The notes under the pieces were generated by a model. The model saw only the letters and a program-made list of their open reading frames with translations. It was not told the DNA's origin and did not search any database. Source: JAAYXE01 sp964391195 (GTDB lineage: Bacteria > Chloroflexota > Anaerolineae > Anaerolineales > UBA4823). From it: DNA of 64,000 nucleotides. The DNA is taken from positions 1 to 64,000 of the forward strand of contig CAYMLG010000019.1 of NCBI GenBank assembly GCA_964391195.1. Direction: 5' to 3'. Position 1 is the stretch's first letter. Each line of letters starts with the position of its first letter. A program made the position numbers and the translations under genes. Below are positions 52,201-60,347 of this stretch, in pieces.

Positions 52201-52954
52201 AGTGGGTATCCGGGGTGCGGGTCATGTTGAGGTTCGAGCCCATCACGGCGATAAAGCGGGCGTTGTACCAGTCGGCGGACTCGTGCACGTCGGTCTGTTC
52301 CCCCCAGATCTCCGGGCTGGCCGGAGGGAGGTCGCAGTACCAGTCGTAGAAGCTCATGGGCACCCCGCCCAACAGGGAGAGGAATCGGCTCCCGGCGGCA
52401 TAGCTGATCTGCGACATGGCCGGGATGGGGGAGAAACCGATCACCCGGTCGGGGCCATATTGTTTGATGGTGTAGATCACCGAAGCGGCGATGATTTCGA
52501 TCACTTCATCCCAGGAGACGCGCCGGAAGCCTCCCTTGCCGCGCGCCGCCTGGTAAGCCCTTCGCTTTTCGAGGTCGGAAACCAGCACAGCCCAGGCCGC
52601 TACCGGGTCGCTGTATTTCTGGCGCAGTTCGCGCCAGTAGTCGATCAGCACGCCGCGGGCGTAGGGATACTTCACCCGGATGGGGCTGTACAGGTACCAG
52701 GAGAAGCTGATGCCGCGTTGGCAGCCGCGCGGTTCGTAGGGCGGGAGTCCTTCTTCGAGCTGCGGGTAATCGGTGGCCTGCAGCTCCCAGGTGACGATCC
52801 CGTCTTTGACGAACACTTCCCACGAGCAGCTCCCGGTGCAGTTGACGCCGTGGGTAGTGCGCACGCGGCGGTCGTGCTGGAAACGGTTGCGGTAAAACTC
52901 CTCCCACTTCCGTTCGGTGGGCGACTCGACATCTTTAATCCACTCTTTGGTCAT
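49277..52954 (-). CDS. narG: Respiratory nitrate reductase alpha subunit (NarG)
   Basis: 1225 residues, Mo-bis-MGD catalytic subunit reducing nitrate to nitrite. The FS0 cluster motif HX3CX3CX34C is visible (His35, Cys39, Cys43, Cys78: THGVNCTGSC ... RGCQRG). The molybdenum aspartate lies in SFYDWYCDLPPASPEIWGEQ, hallmark of NarG/NxrA. No twin-arginine signal is present, so a cytoplasmic orientation is expected. GGAGGA precedes the ATG. Unusually, narH, narJ and narI do not follow; instead it is the last gene of an operon with cytochrome bc-type subunits. NxrA-type nitrite oxidation is a possible alternative. Confidence 0.92.
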   Translation of the reverse strand: MTKEWIKDVESPTERKWEEFYRNRFQHDRRVRTTHGVNCTGSCSWEVFVKDGIVTWELQATDYPQLEEGLPPYEPRGCQRGISFSWYLYSPIRVKYPYARGVLIDYWRELRQKYSDPVAAWAVLVSDLEKRRAYQAARGKGGFRRVSWDEVIEIIAASVIYTIKQYGPDRVIGFSPIPAMSQISYAAGSRFLSLLGGVPMSFYDWYCDLPPASPEIWGEQTDVHESADWYNARFIAVMGSNLNMTRTPDTHFISEVRHAGAKLTVFSPDFSQVAKYADYWIPTHAGQDAAFWMAVNHVLLKEFYVERQVPYFTQYLQRYTDMPFLVQIEGDEPGRYLRANRLEAYKDQEHGDWKLLVWDRNSRTARMPKGTIGFRWSKQDPGKWNLQLEEAVTGAALDPELSFREKHDAIVELEFDDFENGERLKRGVPVRYLQTAAGMVAVTTVFDLVLARFGVRRGLPGEYPQSYDEEAAYTPAWQEKRTGIHRDTLLRFAREWGQNAEKTRGKNLVIIGAGANHWYHNNLLYRSAIVALMLTGSVGVNGGGLAHYVGQEKLVNQASWGAIAFAGDWGMPPRQQNTPSFHYVHSDQWRYERGFSAYDRLPPGQGLASGHTIDHQVRAVRRGWLPFFPQFNRSPLEVVREARERGAASNEEIIRDAVEQLRQGRLKFAVEDPDAPENWPRVWFIWRGNAIGTSAKGHEYFLKHYLGTHTNTIAAELAQGHTSEVEFRPQAPVGKLDLVVDLNFRMDTSALYSDIVLPAATWYEKDDLNSTDLHSFINPMQAVVPPAWESKSDWDIYKLVAQKVSELARVHLPEPVKDLVMLPLQHDTPDELAQPEVRDWTAGEVEPIPGVTMPKFRVVERDYVNLYERMVSLGKGVEQNGVSAHGLTIPVAGEYQALLNHQPRHFGGVPHSGNGRVSFPGAAASGRNGDDGCAYPSLEEAVQVANAILYLDPASNGELAFRAFEAEEHKTGLQLTDLALGMRDVRYSFPDLVSQPRRVLTTPTWSGLVMKGRPYSPFTLNVDRLVPWRTLTGRQHFYLEHESYLAWGEHLPVYKPKPDHTMMDDAGQTLLKAGQGRLFNYITPHGKWSIHSTYSENHRMMTLSRGGYPVWLNDKDAAELGIEDNDWVELYNDNGVFVQRANVSARIPSGTVFVYHATERTVGIPKSPSRGRRAGMNNSLTRTRLKPVLMSGGYAQFSYAFNYWGPTGVNRDTFVFVRKVEKPEF

Positions 52955-52997
52955 CTGGTCCTCCGAGAATAGGGTCCGTGTCCGACCGGCCGGACTC

Positions 52998-54167
52998 TCA
53001 CTTTTGCAGGTCGCGCAGCCAGGCGATCACATCGGCAATCTGCTGCTCGCTGAGGCTGTCTTTGAACCCGGCCATCGCCGTTCCGGGGCGGCCCTCCTGA
53101 ATGAAGGTCAGCAGCTCCGCATTTGGCTGCTCCAGGATGAAGGGGCTGCCCTGGAGGGGTTTTCCGATGCCGCCCTCCCCTTGGGGCCCGTGGCAGGCAG
53201 CGCAGTTGTCGGCATAGACCTGCGCCCCGGCCTGGCTGTCGCCGGGCGGCCAGTTCTCCTTGAGGGCAGCCAGTTCCTGGGCGGCTGTGGCAACATCGCC
53301 GGATTCGACCTGCGCCTCGATTTGGGAGAGAAGCTCTGCGGTGCGGCCAGAACTGATCTCCCGCGCCCGGGAAATGTGCAGCCGAGCGCTGCCGGCATCG
53401 TCTTGCGACAGGGCGAACAGGGCGAGATCGAGCAAATCTGCCAGCGAATAGGCCGGGTTGATCTCCCGCCCATCCCGCCAGGCGGCGATGAGGGCGACCA
53501 GGTCGTCAATCTGAGCCGGGGAGAGCACCGTGCCCCAGGTGGGCATACCTTTCGCCGGGCGGCCATTGGCGATCACGCTGTGGTACCAGGCATCGTCGAA
53601 CTTCTCCAGCCGGGAGAGATCGTTCAACGCCGGTACGCCGGGCTTGCCGCCCATCCCCGCCTCGCCATGACATAGGGCGCAGGTGCTGGAGAAGAGCAGT
53701 GCCCCTTGGGCGGGGTCGGGCTGGCGCGCGGCGGGAAGGATCTCTGGGGCGGTTTCCTCCCAAGATCGCAGCAGGGCTACCAGGTCGTGGATGTCCTCGT
53801 CTGTGAGCGGGCCGCCGAAATCGACGCTCCAGGAGGGCATCTGTGTGTTGGGCACCCCCGAGCGGATGAGGGAGAAGAAGACTTCGTCGGGGGTGTTCTT
53901 CAGCACCAGCTTATCCTTCAGCGCCGGCCCCACGCCGCCTTCTCCCTGCAGTCCGTGGCAGCCGGTGCACTGCTCGGTATAGATAGCCGTGCCGCGCTGG
54001 ATGCGCTGCTGGCTCAGTTCGGCCGCGGCGGCCTCCAGGCGGGGCGGGTCGCCGGTCCACAAGAACAACAGAGCCAAGAGCATGAGCAGCGCCAGCCCCA
54101 GGCCCACGGCCACCAGGGGGGAATAATCTTCCCGAAGTTCAACCGGATGAGAGCGGGACCCATTCAT
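52998..54167 (-). CDS. Membrane-anchored triheme cytochrome c
   Basis: 389 residues. A single N-terminal helix (about 18-38) anchors three class I cytochrome c domains with motifs CTGCHG (near 67), CALCHG (near 165) and CAACHG (near 332), each with a distal Met region (MPSW, MPTW, MAGF). A helical stretch (about 225-310) separates the last two domains. It probably takes electrons from the Rieske/cytochrome b complex encoded upstream and passes them to NarG or another acceptor. Follows the Rieske gene by two bp. Confidence 0.88.
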   Translation of the reverse strand: MNGSRSHPVELREDYSPLVAVGLGLALLMLLALLFLWTGDPPRLEAAAAELSQQRIQRGTAIYTEQCTGCHGLQGEGGVGPALKDKLVLKNTPDEVFFSLIRSGVPNTQMPSWSVDFGGPLTDEDIHDLVALLRSWEETAPEILPAARQPDPAQGALLFSSTCALCHGEAGMGGKPGVPALNDLSRLEKFDDAWYHSVIANGRPAKGMPTWGTVLSPAQIDDLVALIAAWRDGREINPAYSLADLLDLALFALSQDDAGSARLHISRAREISSGRTAELLSQIEAQVESGDVATAAQELAALKENWPPGDSQAGAQVYADNCAACHGPQGEGGIGKPLQGSPFILEQPNAELLTFIQEGRPGTAMAGFKDSLSEQQIADVIAWLRDLQK

Positions 54168-54169
54168 AT

Positions 54170-54682
54170 TTACACCTTCAACGCCTGTTCCGGCTCATAC
54201 CGGTTGCGGGCCAGCGGGCGGCTGGTATCCACCCACACTTCGCCGTTCTGCACTTCGACCGGGAAGATATCCAGCGGCCGGGGCGCAGGTCCACCGGATA
54301 CCTCCCCGGTCGTGGTGAACAGCGAACCATGGCAGGGGCAGTGGAACTGGCCTTCTTCTTCGGCCCAGGGCACCGAACAGCCCAGGTGGGTGCATTTCTG
54401 GTAGATGGCCAGCAGCCCATCCGGGGTGTGGGAGATGTAAAACCGGCCGGACAGGATGCGGTTCACGCTGCCGGGGGGGAATTCTTCCAGCCGGCCGGCG
54501 TACACGCGCCCCCCGAACCCCTGGGTCTGAGGCGGGCGCATGAACTTGAACAGCACGCCCAACCAGCCGCCGGCCAGGGCGACCAGGCCCCCGGCGAAGG
54601 ACAGGTTGAGGAATCCCCGGCGGTCCAGGGCGACTTTGGGACGATCCGGAAGGGGTGGGTGGGCAGATGGTGTATGGTTCAT
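54170..54682 (-). CDS. Rieske iron-sulfur protein of a bc-type complex
   Basis: 170 residues. A twin-arginine-type signal/anchor RRGFLNLSFAGGLVALAGGW (about 20-45) precedes a [2Fe-2S] Rieske domain with CTHLGCSV and CPCHGS motifs and the typical GGPAPRPLDIFPV. Start at 54682 behind AGGAGAT; the upstream extension to 54781 overlaps the cytochrome b gene and is unlikely. It forms a bc1/b6f-like complex with the two cytochrome b parts encoded just upstream. Confidence 0.9.
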   Translation of the reverse strand: MNHTPSAHPPLPDRPKVALDRRGFLNLSFAGGLVALAGGWLGVLFKFMRPPQTQGFGGRVYAGRLEEFPPGSVNRILSGRFYISHTPDGLLAIYQKCTHLGCSVPWAEEEGQFHCPCHGSLFTTTGEVSGGPAPRPLDIFPVEVQNGEVWVDTSRPLARNRYEPEQALKV

Positions 54683-54695
54683 CGCGATCCATCTC

Positions 54696-55463
54696 CTAGA
54701 GGTTGTTGAGCGGGCTGTAGCCATCCGGCATATCCCAGGGCCAGTACAGGTGGAAGCCGGGGCCGCGGAAGAAGAAGCCAACCAGGGTGAAGACCACCGC
54801 CGAGACGAACAGCAGGGTGAACAGGACCAGCATCACCTCGCGGCTGTCCGGCTTGTAGCGGCGCAAGACCAGCAGGGGCAACGCTATGATGGCCCCCATG
54901 ATCAGGGAGGGGATCAAGACCTGTGCTACCCAGTCGGGGGCCAGACCCCGCAGCAGCTCACGGGGCGGGAAGGCGTTGTCGAACAGGATGTAGGCCGGCA
55001 TCACCACCACCGTATAGACGAGGGTGTACAGGCAGATCTTTTTCCCTCGCTCGGAGGTGAACCAGCGCCCGGAGCCCTTTTTGCTGTTATCCAGGTAAGG
55101 GATGGCGAGCACGAACAGGACCATGATCGTGGGCAGGATGACCGCCATCAGGGTCGGGTGGCCGTGTTCGAGCATCTCCTGTAGGCCCATGAAATACCAG
55201 GGGGCCTTGGCGGGATCGGTGGTGACATTGGGGTTGGCAAATTCTTCCAGGGGCGCATTGCGGGCGAGCGAGACCAACAACAGCACCATACCCAGGCCCA
55301 GCGTGAGCAGGATTTCCAACAGGGCGACTACGGGGAAAGCGAAGACGGTATCGTCCGGGCCTTTTTCCACCATGGTCTGCGGCGCGCCTCGCACCAGCTC
55401 GACCAGGGTGTAGGTCTTCGAGCTCTCTTTTTCAAAGGCGACTTTTTCCGGTAGGCGCATCAT
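54696..55463 (-). CDS. Cytochrome b C-terminal part (subunit IV-like)
   Basis: 255 residues. About five helices; early APWYFMGLQEML motif corresponds to the PxWYF region of b6f subunit IV or the C-terminal half of cytochrome b. The PEWY quinol-site motif is not clearly kept. The tail YWPWDMPDGYSPLNNL is unusual. The ATG (55463) overlaps the stop of the N-terminal cytochrome b gene by four bases. Together they form a split cytochrome b. Confidence 0.85.
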   Translation of the reverse strand: MMRLPEKVAFEKESSKTYTLVELVRGAPQTMVEKGPDDTVFAFPVVALLEILLTLGLGMVLLLVSLARNAPLEEFANPNVTTDPAKAPWYFMGLQEMLEHGHPTLMAVILPTIMVLFVLAIPYLDNSKKGSGRWFTSERGKKICLYTLVYTVVVMPAYILFDNAFPPRELLRGLAPDWVAQVLIPSLIMGAIIALPLLVLRRYKPDSREVMLVLFTLLFVSAVVFTLVGFFFRGPGFHLYWPWDMPDGYSPLNNL

Positions 55464-56200
55464 CGGTCCCCATCCTTTTGCCGGTCCTGGGCTGCCAGGC
55501 CACCGTCTTTCCTCACCCGCCACAGGTGCAGGCTGGTGAACAGGGCGATCCCTAAAGGAATAAAGATGACGTGCAGGGCGTAGAAACGGGTCAGGGCGGG
55601 TTGGCCGATCTCCGGTCCGCCCAGGAGGAAGCGCCGGGCCAACTCCCCGCCCACCGGAGCGTAGCCCGCCACGCTGGTGCCGACGGTGATCGCCCAGTAA
55701 GCCAACTGATCCCAGGGCAGCAGGTAGCCGGTGAAGCTGGCGCCGAGGGTCAGCAGGAGCAGCAGCACGCCGATGACCCAATTGAACTGCCGGGGCGGCT
55801 TATACGCCCCGGTGTAGAAAACGCGAGCCATGTGCAGGACGACGACGATCACCATCAGGTGGGCGCCCCAACGGTGCAGGTTGCGTAGGAGCTGGCCGAA
55901 GGGCACCTCAGTCTGCAGGCGGACGATATCCCCATAGGCGTGCTCCACCGCCGGGGTGTAGTAGAACATGAGCAGCATCCCGGTGACCGACAAGGCCAAA
56001 AAAGCCAATAAGGACAGGACGCCCAGCCCGAATGAGTAGGTTGCCCGCAGGCTCTGGCGGCTGACTTTCACCGGATGCAGATGAAAGAAAAGGCTGCTGG
56101 TCATCACCAGCGAACGGTCCAGCGGGTTATCCGGCCAGCCGTGGCGGAAGATGGACCGCCAGACCCGAGAATGGGTGACGAAATGAATGACCTGTTCCAA
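55460..56200 (-). CDS. Cytochrome b N-terminal part (petB-like)
   Basis: 246 residues with four core helices. Two bis-His b-heme pairs are visible: RNLHRWGAHLMV with VVLHMARVFYTG on one side and FYALHVIFIPLG with SLHLWRVRKDGG on the other. GASFTGYLLPWDQLAYWA is the typical loop between helices B and C. The start is TTG at 56200 behind GGAG. It is the quinol-oxidising core of the complex in this nitrate operon. Confidence 0.9.
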   Translation of the reverse strand: MEQVIHFVTHSRVWRSIFRHGWPDNPLDRSLVMTSSLFFHLHPVKVSRQSLRATYSFGLGVLSLLAFLALSVTGMLLMFYYTPAVEHAYGDIVRLQTEVPFGQLLRNLHRWGAHLMVIVVVLHMARVFYTGAYKPPRQFNWVIGVLLLLLTLGASFTGYLLPWDQLAYWAITVGTSVAGYAPVGGELARRFLLGGPEIGQPALTRFYALHVIFIPLGIALFTSLHLWRVRKDGGLAAQDRQKDGDR

Positions 56201-56213
56201 AGTTCGCTCTCCT

Positions 56214-58208
56214 TCAATCTGTATAGGTGAGCACTTCCCGGAAGCGGAAGGCCTCCATGGTGATGGCTCCGGTGGGGCAGCGTTGGGCGCACAGCCCGCA
56301 GCGGGTGCAGATGCTGTCGTCTTTGATCATCGCAATCAAGGGCGATTCGGTCGAATCGGCGCCGGCCTCGCTGGCGGGTTGGGGTGAGGCTGCGGCCAAA
56401 ATCTCCTTAAGGGTCGCGTCTCCGTCCAGCCGGTCGGCGGGTACGATCTTGAGACAGTCCCAGGGGCAGACATCCACACAACCGTTGCACAGGATGCATT
56501 TGCTGCCATCGAAGACGGTGTTGATGCCGCACTCCAGGCAGCGCATAGCCTGGTAGCTGGCGGCCTCTTCGCCGTAGCCCAGCTCAACCTGAGAGATCCC
56601 GGTGCGGCGGTCCACGGGGAGGGCCGGCACCCGGGTGCGGATGTAGTTGAGCCAGTTCTCCGGCATCTCATGATCGGGGATTTCCGTCCAGGAGGTGGTC
56701 AGCGTCATCTCCAGCTTGCGGCCCTGGAGGTATTCTTCGATGCCCAGGGCGGCGATATGGCCGTCGCGCACGGCGTGGATGATCAGCCGCGGCCCGTGGG
56801 CCACGTCTCCGCCGGCGAAGACATCCGGGGCGGTGGTTTGCCCGGTCTCCGGGTCGATGGCGACCAGCCCGCGGGGGGTTACTTGAATATCCTCGGCCCC
56901 GCCGAGCAGCTCCAGGTCGGCGGACTGCCCGATGGCCAGGATCACCGCATCGCAGTCCCAGACCTGCTCGGAGCCGGGGACGAAGCGCGGGTTGAAGCGA
57001 CCGGTTTCATCGAAGACACTGGCCACGTCGATGACTTCCAACCCGGACACGCGGCCGTCCACCCCCAGGATGCGATTCGGACCGCGGCGGGGGTGCACCT
57101 GAATACCCTCCTCCAGCGCCTCCTCGAGCTCGAAGCGCGAAGCGGGCAGTTCGTCCCAGGATTCCAGGGCGATGACGCGCACCTCGGCGACGCCCAATCG
57201 CAGCGCGGTGCGGGCCACATCCAGGGCGGTGTGGACTGCCTCGCTCTGTTCGTCGGAATCGGGCGCTTCCATCTGTGAGTTGGCCAGGCCCAGGCGGAGG
57301 GCGGTGCGGGCCGCGTCCATGGCCACATCCCCACCGCCGACCACCACCACCCGGCGGCCAAGCTCCATGCGGTAGCCCAGGTTGTAATTCAGCAGCAGAT
57401 CCACGGCGGGGATGACCCCGTCCAGGGTAGCGCCTTCGATGTTCAGGCGCCGGCCCTGCATCAGGCCGGCCCCCAGGTAGATGGCGTCGAAGTCCCGGCG
57501 CAGCGCAGCCAGGGGGATGTCTTGCCCGATGCGGGTCTCGTAGCAAATTTGCACCCCCAGGGCCTGGATCGATTCCACCTCCATGTCCAGCGCCTCCCAG
57601 TCCAGGCGGTAGACAGGGACGCCGTAGCGCATCATCCCGCCGGACTTCGGGCCGGCCTCGAAGATGGTGACCGAGTGACCGAGCACAGCCAGGTCGTGCG
57701 CTGTGGTCAGGCCGGAGGGGCCGGCTCCGATCACCGCCACTTTCCCCGTCCGGCGCCCGGGGAGGCGGCTCAGGGCCGCCAGATTTTCGCGCGACCAGCG
57801 CGCCGGGTTAAAATCGACGCCGGGCTTGCCGGGGCCCCGGCCGGCCTGAAAGCCGGCCTGCAGGAAGCGGGCGGTAGCAGCGCCTCCGGGGAGACGGCGG
57901 GCCGATTCGGGGCCATAGCGTTCGGTGAGCACCCGCTTCAGCGGGCGGATGGCCACCGGCTCCTTCTCCGGGCCGATGTCCCCCCGGCGGCAAGCCGTCT
58001 CACAAGGCGCGCCGCAGATCAGCCCGCAGGCGGTCGAGAGCGGGTTGGGGTCGTGTGCGATTTGATAGCCGAGCTCGTAATCGCCGCGCCGGATGGCCTG
58101 GATATAACCACGGGCATCGGTCAAGACCGGGCAGGCCGCCTGGCACTTGATCATCTCGCGGTAATAACCGGCATCGGGCGCAATCACCTTGTACTTCTGT
58201 TCTGCCAC
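56214..58208 (-). CDS. GltD-like FAD/NAD(P) oxidoreductase with extra [4Fe-4S] clusters
   Basis: 664 residues. An N-terminal Fe-S segment (KCQAACPVLTDARGYIQAI, ACGLICGAPCETACRR) leads into a two-dinucleotide-fold flavoprotein (AVIGAGPSGLTTAHDLAVLG, VVVVGGGDVAMDAARTALRLG), as in the glutamate synthase small subunit. The C-terminus adds two ferredoxin clusters, CILCNGCVDVCPWDC and CTRCGLCAQRCPTGA. No glutamate synthase large subunit is present, so it likely feeds NAD(P)H electrons into the bc-type complex or NarG, as DsrL/NfnB-like proteins do. GTG start at 58208 behind GAGGAGG. First gene of the operon. Confidence 0.85.
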   Translation of the reverse strand: MAEQKYKVIAPDAGYYREMIKCQAACPVLTDARGYIQAIRRGDYELGYQIAHDPNPLSTACGLICGAPCETACRRGDIGPEKEPVAIRPLKRVLTERYGPESARRLPGGAATARFLQAGFQAGRGPGKPGVDFNPARWSRENLAALSRLPGRRTGKVAVIGAGPSGLTTAHDLAVLGHSVTIFEAGPKSGGMMRYGVPVYRLDWEALDMEVESIQALGVQICYETRIGQDIPLAALRRDFDAIYLGAGLMQGRRLNIEGATLDGVIPAVDLLLNYNLGYRMELGRRVVVVGGGDVAMDAARTALRLGLANSQMEAPDSDEQSEAVHTALDVARTALRLGVAEVRVIALESWDELPASRFELEEALEEGIQVHPRRGPNRILGVDGRVSGLEVIDVASVFDETGRFNPRFVPGSEQVWDCDAVILAIGQSADLELLGGAEDIQVTPRGLVAIDPETGQTTAPDVFAGGDVAHGPRLIIHAVRDGHIAALGIEEYLQGRKLEMTLTTSWTEIPDHEMPENWLNYIRTRVPALPVDRRTGISQVELGYGEEAASYQAMRCLECGINTVFDGSKCILCNGCVDVCPWDCLKIVPADRLDGDATLKEILAAASPQPASEAGADSTESPLIAMIKDDSICTRCGLCAQRCPTGAITMEAFRFREVLTYTD

Positions 58209-58251
58209 AATCCCTCCTCGCAAGCATTTCTGGATGGGCGTGATCCCCCCA

Positions 58252-58265
58252 TGCACCTGGGTGCA
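58252..58265. promoter_or_regulatory. Palindrome TGCAC-CTGG-GTGCA before the nitrate operon
   Basis: Five-base inverted half-sites with a four-base spacer, 44 bp before the GTG of the first gene. Same geometry as the other Crp/Fnr-type sites but different bases. Confidence 0.4.
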
Positions 58266-58434
58266 GGCTGTTTACAGGATAACAAAATGCCCTGAGGTTG
58301 GAAATCCGTCGAGCGAGTGGGGAGGAATGAAAAAAGAGCGATCCTGCGGACCGCTCGAGGGGAAAAGAACTAAGTCTTCGGCGCTGGGGCCAGCCTTCAC
58401 CCAGGCGGATATACCGGATGTGCGATCTGGTTGA

Positions 58435-59748
58435 TCAGGATTGGAGGGGGATGTCCCGGCGGCCGCCCGTGTGAGGGTGGGGGGCGGCGGGGGATGAGAG
58501 GCTCAGGGACAGGGCCAGCCCGGCGAGCACCGGGGCCAGGGAGAGGAGAAAAGCCGCCCACAGGCGCCAGACTCCGCCGAGGGCCGCCGGCCACAGCCCG
58601 GTGAGCGGCAGCAGCGAAAGGAGCAGGGCGAGGACGCTCCAACTCATCCACGGCCGCAGGCGGGAAGCCCGGCCGGGCCACAACGCGTGTCCGGCGTACA
58701 CAATCCCCAGGGTGACAAACCCCAGCAGCAGGAGGTGCAGGTAAAAGACGCGCAGCCCCATCGCCTCCCCCCAAAGGGCCAGCGGCGCTATGCTGGCGGC
58801 GGCGTCCAGCAAGGCCTTCAGCAGGAGAAAGGCCAGCGGCGCCCCCCAACCGCCCCAGAAGCTGCCCCTGAAATGAGGCCAGAGCAGGCGGAAATGCAAG
58901 AACAGCCCGGCGGAGGCCAGCAGGCCGCCGATACCGGCCAGGGTGCGCAGGTCGGCGGGGACGAGATCGACAGGCACCCCCAGCAGGAAGCTGAGCGGCA
59001 GCCCCAGGAAGAGCAGGGGATCCTCCCAACCCGTCTGCCTGCGGGACAGTTCGGGCCGGGCGGCATAGGCCAACCCCAGGATGGCGAGGATCGCCCAGCC
59101 GTTGGAGAACATGTCAAGGAAGAGGTGCACCGCGGCAGCGGACAGAAAGGCATCCTCGATTTTCAAGGCCGAGAGAAGAGCGCGAGCCCAGGCGCCCAGC
59201 GAAGCGGCGATGAGGAAGTTCAGAGCAGCGTTCCACAGCTTGAGCGGCCGGGAGCGAGGTGCGCCGCGGGTCGCCCGGTGATAGGCGAATATAAAGAAGT
59301 ACCAGCCGAACAGGTTGAGGGTGGAAATGACGATGGAAAACGGCAGCCGGCGCTCGCCAATAATGGCCGGCGCATACCCCCATAAGAAGAAGGGCGGGTA
59401 AGAGAGCAGACCGAGCACGAGCACCAGCCCAATCGCCCAGAGCATCCGCCGGGGCAGGCCCCGTCCGGTCAGCGCCGGCAGCCGGGCGGCGATCAGGCTC
59501 ATCAGGGCCGGAGTGGCCCAGGCGAAGTACATCAGGTGCGAGTGGGCGTGGCGGACATTGGAGAAGTCGATCCCGGCCGGAAAACCGGCTACCATCCAGT
59601 AGCGCATCAGAGAGCCGGTCAGACCGGCGATCAGGAAGGCGACCAGGGCGCCCAACCACAGCCGGCGCAGCCAGACCATCTGCCCTGCCAGGACAGCGCC
59701 GGCCTCCGCAGGTGGGTCCGGTTTCTCGTTTTCGATCCAGGCGTTCAT
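58435..59748 (-). CDS. Histidine-rich 12-TM membrane protein, oxidase-like, unknown
   Basis: 437 residues, about twelve helices. An early helix carries VRHAHSHLMYFAWATPALMS; others carry AAVHLFLDMFSNGW and FYLHLLLLGFVTLGIVYAGH. The pattern recalls heme-binding proteins related to NnrS or heme-copper oxidases but I cannot assign a family. GGGGAGAGG precedes the ATG. Divergent from the DUF2249 gene with a TTTGCGC site between them, so nitric oxide-linked control is likely. Confidence 0.6.
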   Translation of the reverse strand: MNAWIENEKPDPPAEAGAVLAGQMVWLRRLWLGALVAFLIAGLTGSLMRYWMVAGFPAGIDFSNVRHAHSHLMYFAWATPALMSLIAARLPALTGRGLPRRMLWAIGLVLVLGLLSYPPFFLWGYAPAIIGERRLPFSIVISTLNLFGWYFFIFAYHRATRGAPRSRPLKLWNAALNFLIAASLGAWARALLSALKIEDAFLSAAAVHLFLDMFSNGWAILAILGLAYAARPELSRRQTGWEDPLLFLGLPLSFLLGVPVDLVPADLRTLAGIGGLLASAGLFLHFRLLWPHFRGSFWGGWGAPLAFLLLKALLDAAASIAPLALWGEAMGLRVFYLHLLLLGFVTLGIVYAGHALWPGRASRLRPWMSWSVLALLLSLLPLTGLWPAALGGVWRLWAAFLLSLAPVLAGLALSLSLSSPAAPHPHTGGRRDIPLQS

Positions 59749-59873
59749 CCTCTCCCCTTATGACGAAAGTTCCATGCGGCGGCGCCGGTGGTGGCAGTAG
59801 CGCCAATAACGCCGGCAGCGCTTTGCCGCGCGCGACCGCCGCTGTCTATTATGGCAGAAATTGGGCGGCACAC

Positions 59874-59889
59874 TTTGCGCTAGCGCAAA
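59874..59889. promoter_or_regulatory. Crp/Fnr-type site TTTGCGC-TA-GCGCAAA
   Basis: A perfect 16-bp palindrome between two divergent genes, 74 bp before the DUF2249 gene and 126 bp before the membrane protein gene. Same sequence as at 44895 but for one base. Confidence 0.7.
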
Positions 59890-59962
59890 CTTAATTCGAT
59901 CAAACTGGCCTAAGATGGTAAGTAAGCTGGTTTCAAATCTAAAACCGATGGAGGAAAAGCAT

Positions 59963-60190
59963 ATGAGTGAGAAAGTGATCGATGTCCGTTCCATTGCTCC
60001 CCCGCAGCGCCACCCGCTGATTTTTCAGACCTTCGAAGCCCTGAACCCGGGAGAGAATTTTATCCTGGTGAACGATCACGACCCCAAGCCGCTCTACTAC
60101 CAGTTCAAGTTCGAGCGTGATGGCCAGTTCGATTGGGTTTATCTTGAACAAGGGCCGGATGTCTGGAAGGTGCAGGTGGGGAAGAAATAG
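59963..60190 (+). CDS. DUF2249 family small protein
   Basis: 75 residues: MSEKVIDVRSIAPPQRHPLI, FEALNPGENFILVNDHDPKP, LYYQFKFERDGQFDWVYLEQ. This is the DUF2249 pattern, a TusA-like small domain often found with hemerythrins and denitrification regulators. Start 59963 has GGAGG upstream, chosen over 59861 and 59948. It probably belongs to a nitric oxide response regulon with the DUF438-hemerythrin gene that has the same promoter site. Confidence 0.85.
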   Translation: MSEKVIDVRSIAPPQRHPLIFQTFEALNPGENFILVNDHDPKPLYYQFKFERDGQFDWVYLEQGPDVWKVQVGKK

Positions 60191-60229
60191 CCCTGCCTGA
60201 ATAACACCCGGCAGCTACGATTGAAACAG

Positions 60230-60268
60230 CCGCCGTGACCGGGAGAATCTCTCCCCGGGGCACGGCGG
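60230..60268 (+). terminator. Intrinsic terminator of DUF2249 gene
   Basis: CCGCCGTG (60230-60237) pairs with CACGGCGG (60261-60268), with an inner CCGGGAGA/TCTCCCCGG stem, followed by TTGTTTTTTC. A strong intrinsic terminator. Confidence 0.85.
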
Positions 60269-60347
60269 TTGTTTTTTCTGAGTACTCAGTTTCACTGCGA
60301 GGCCGGTCAGGCGCTACGGAGCTGGATCAGCACGGCAGACGCTGCGA

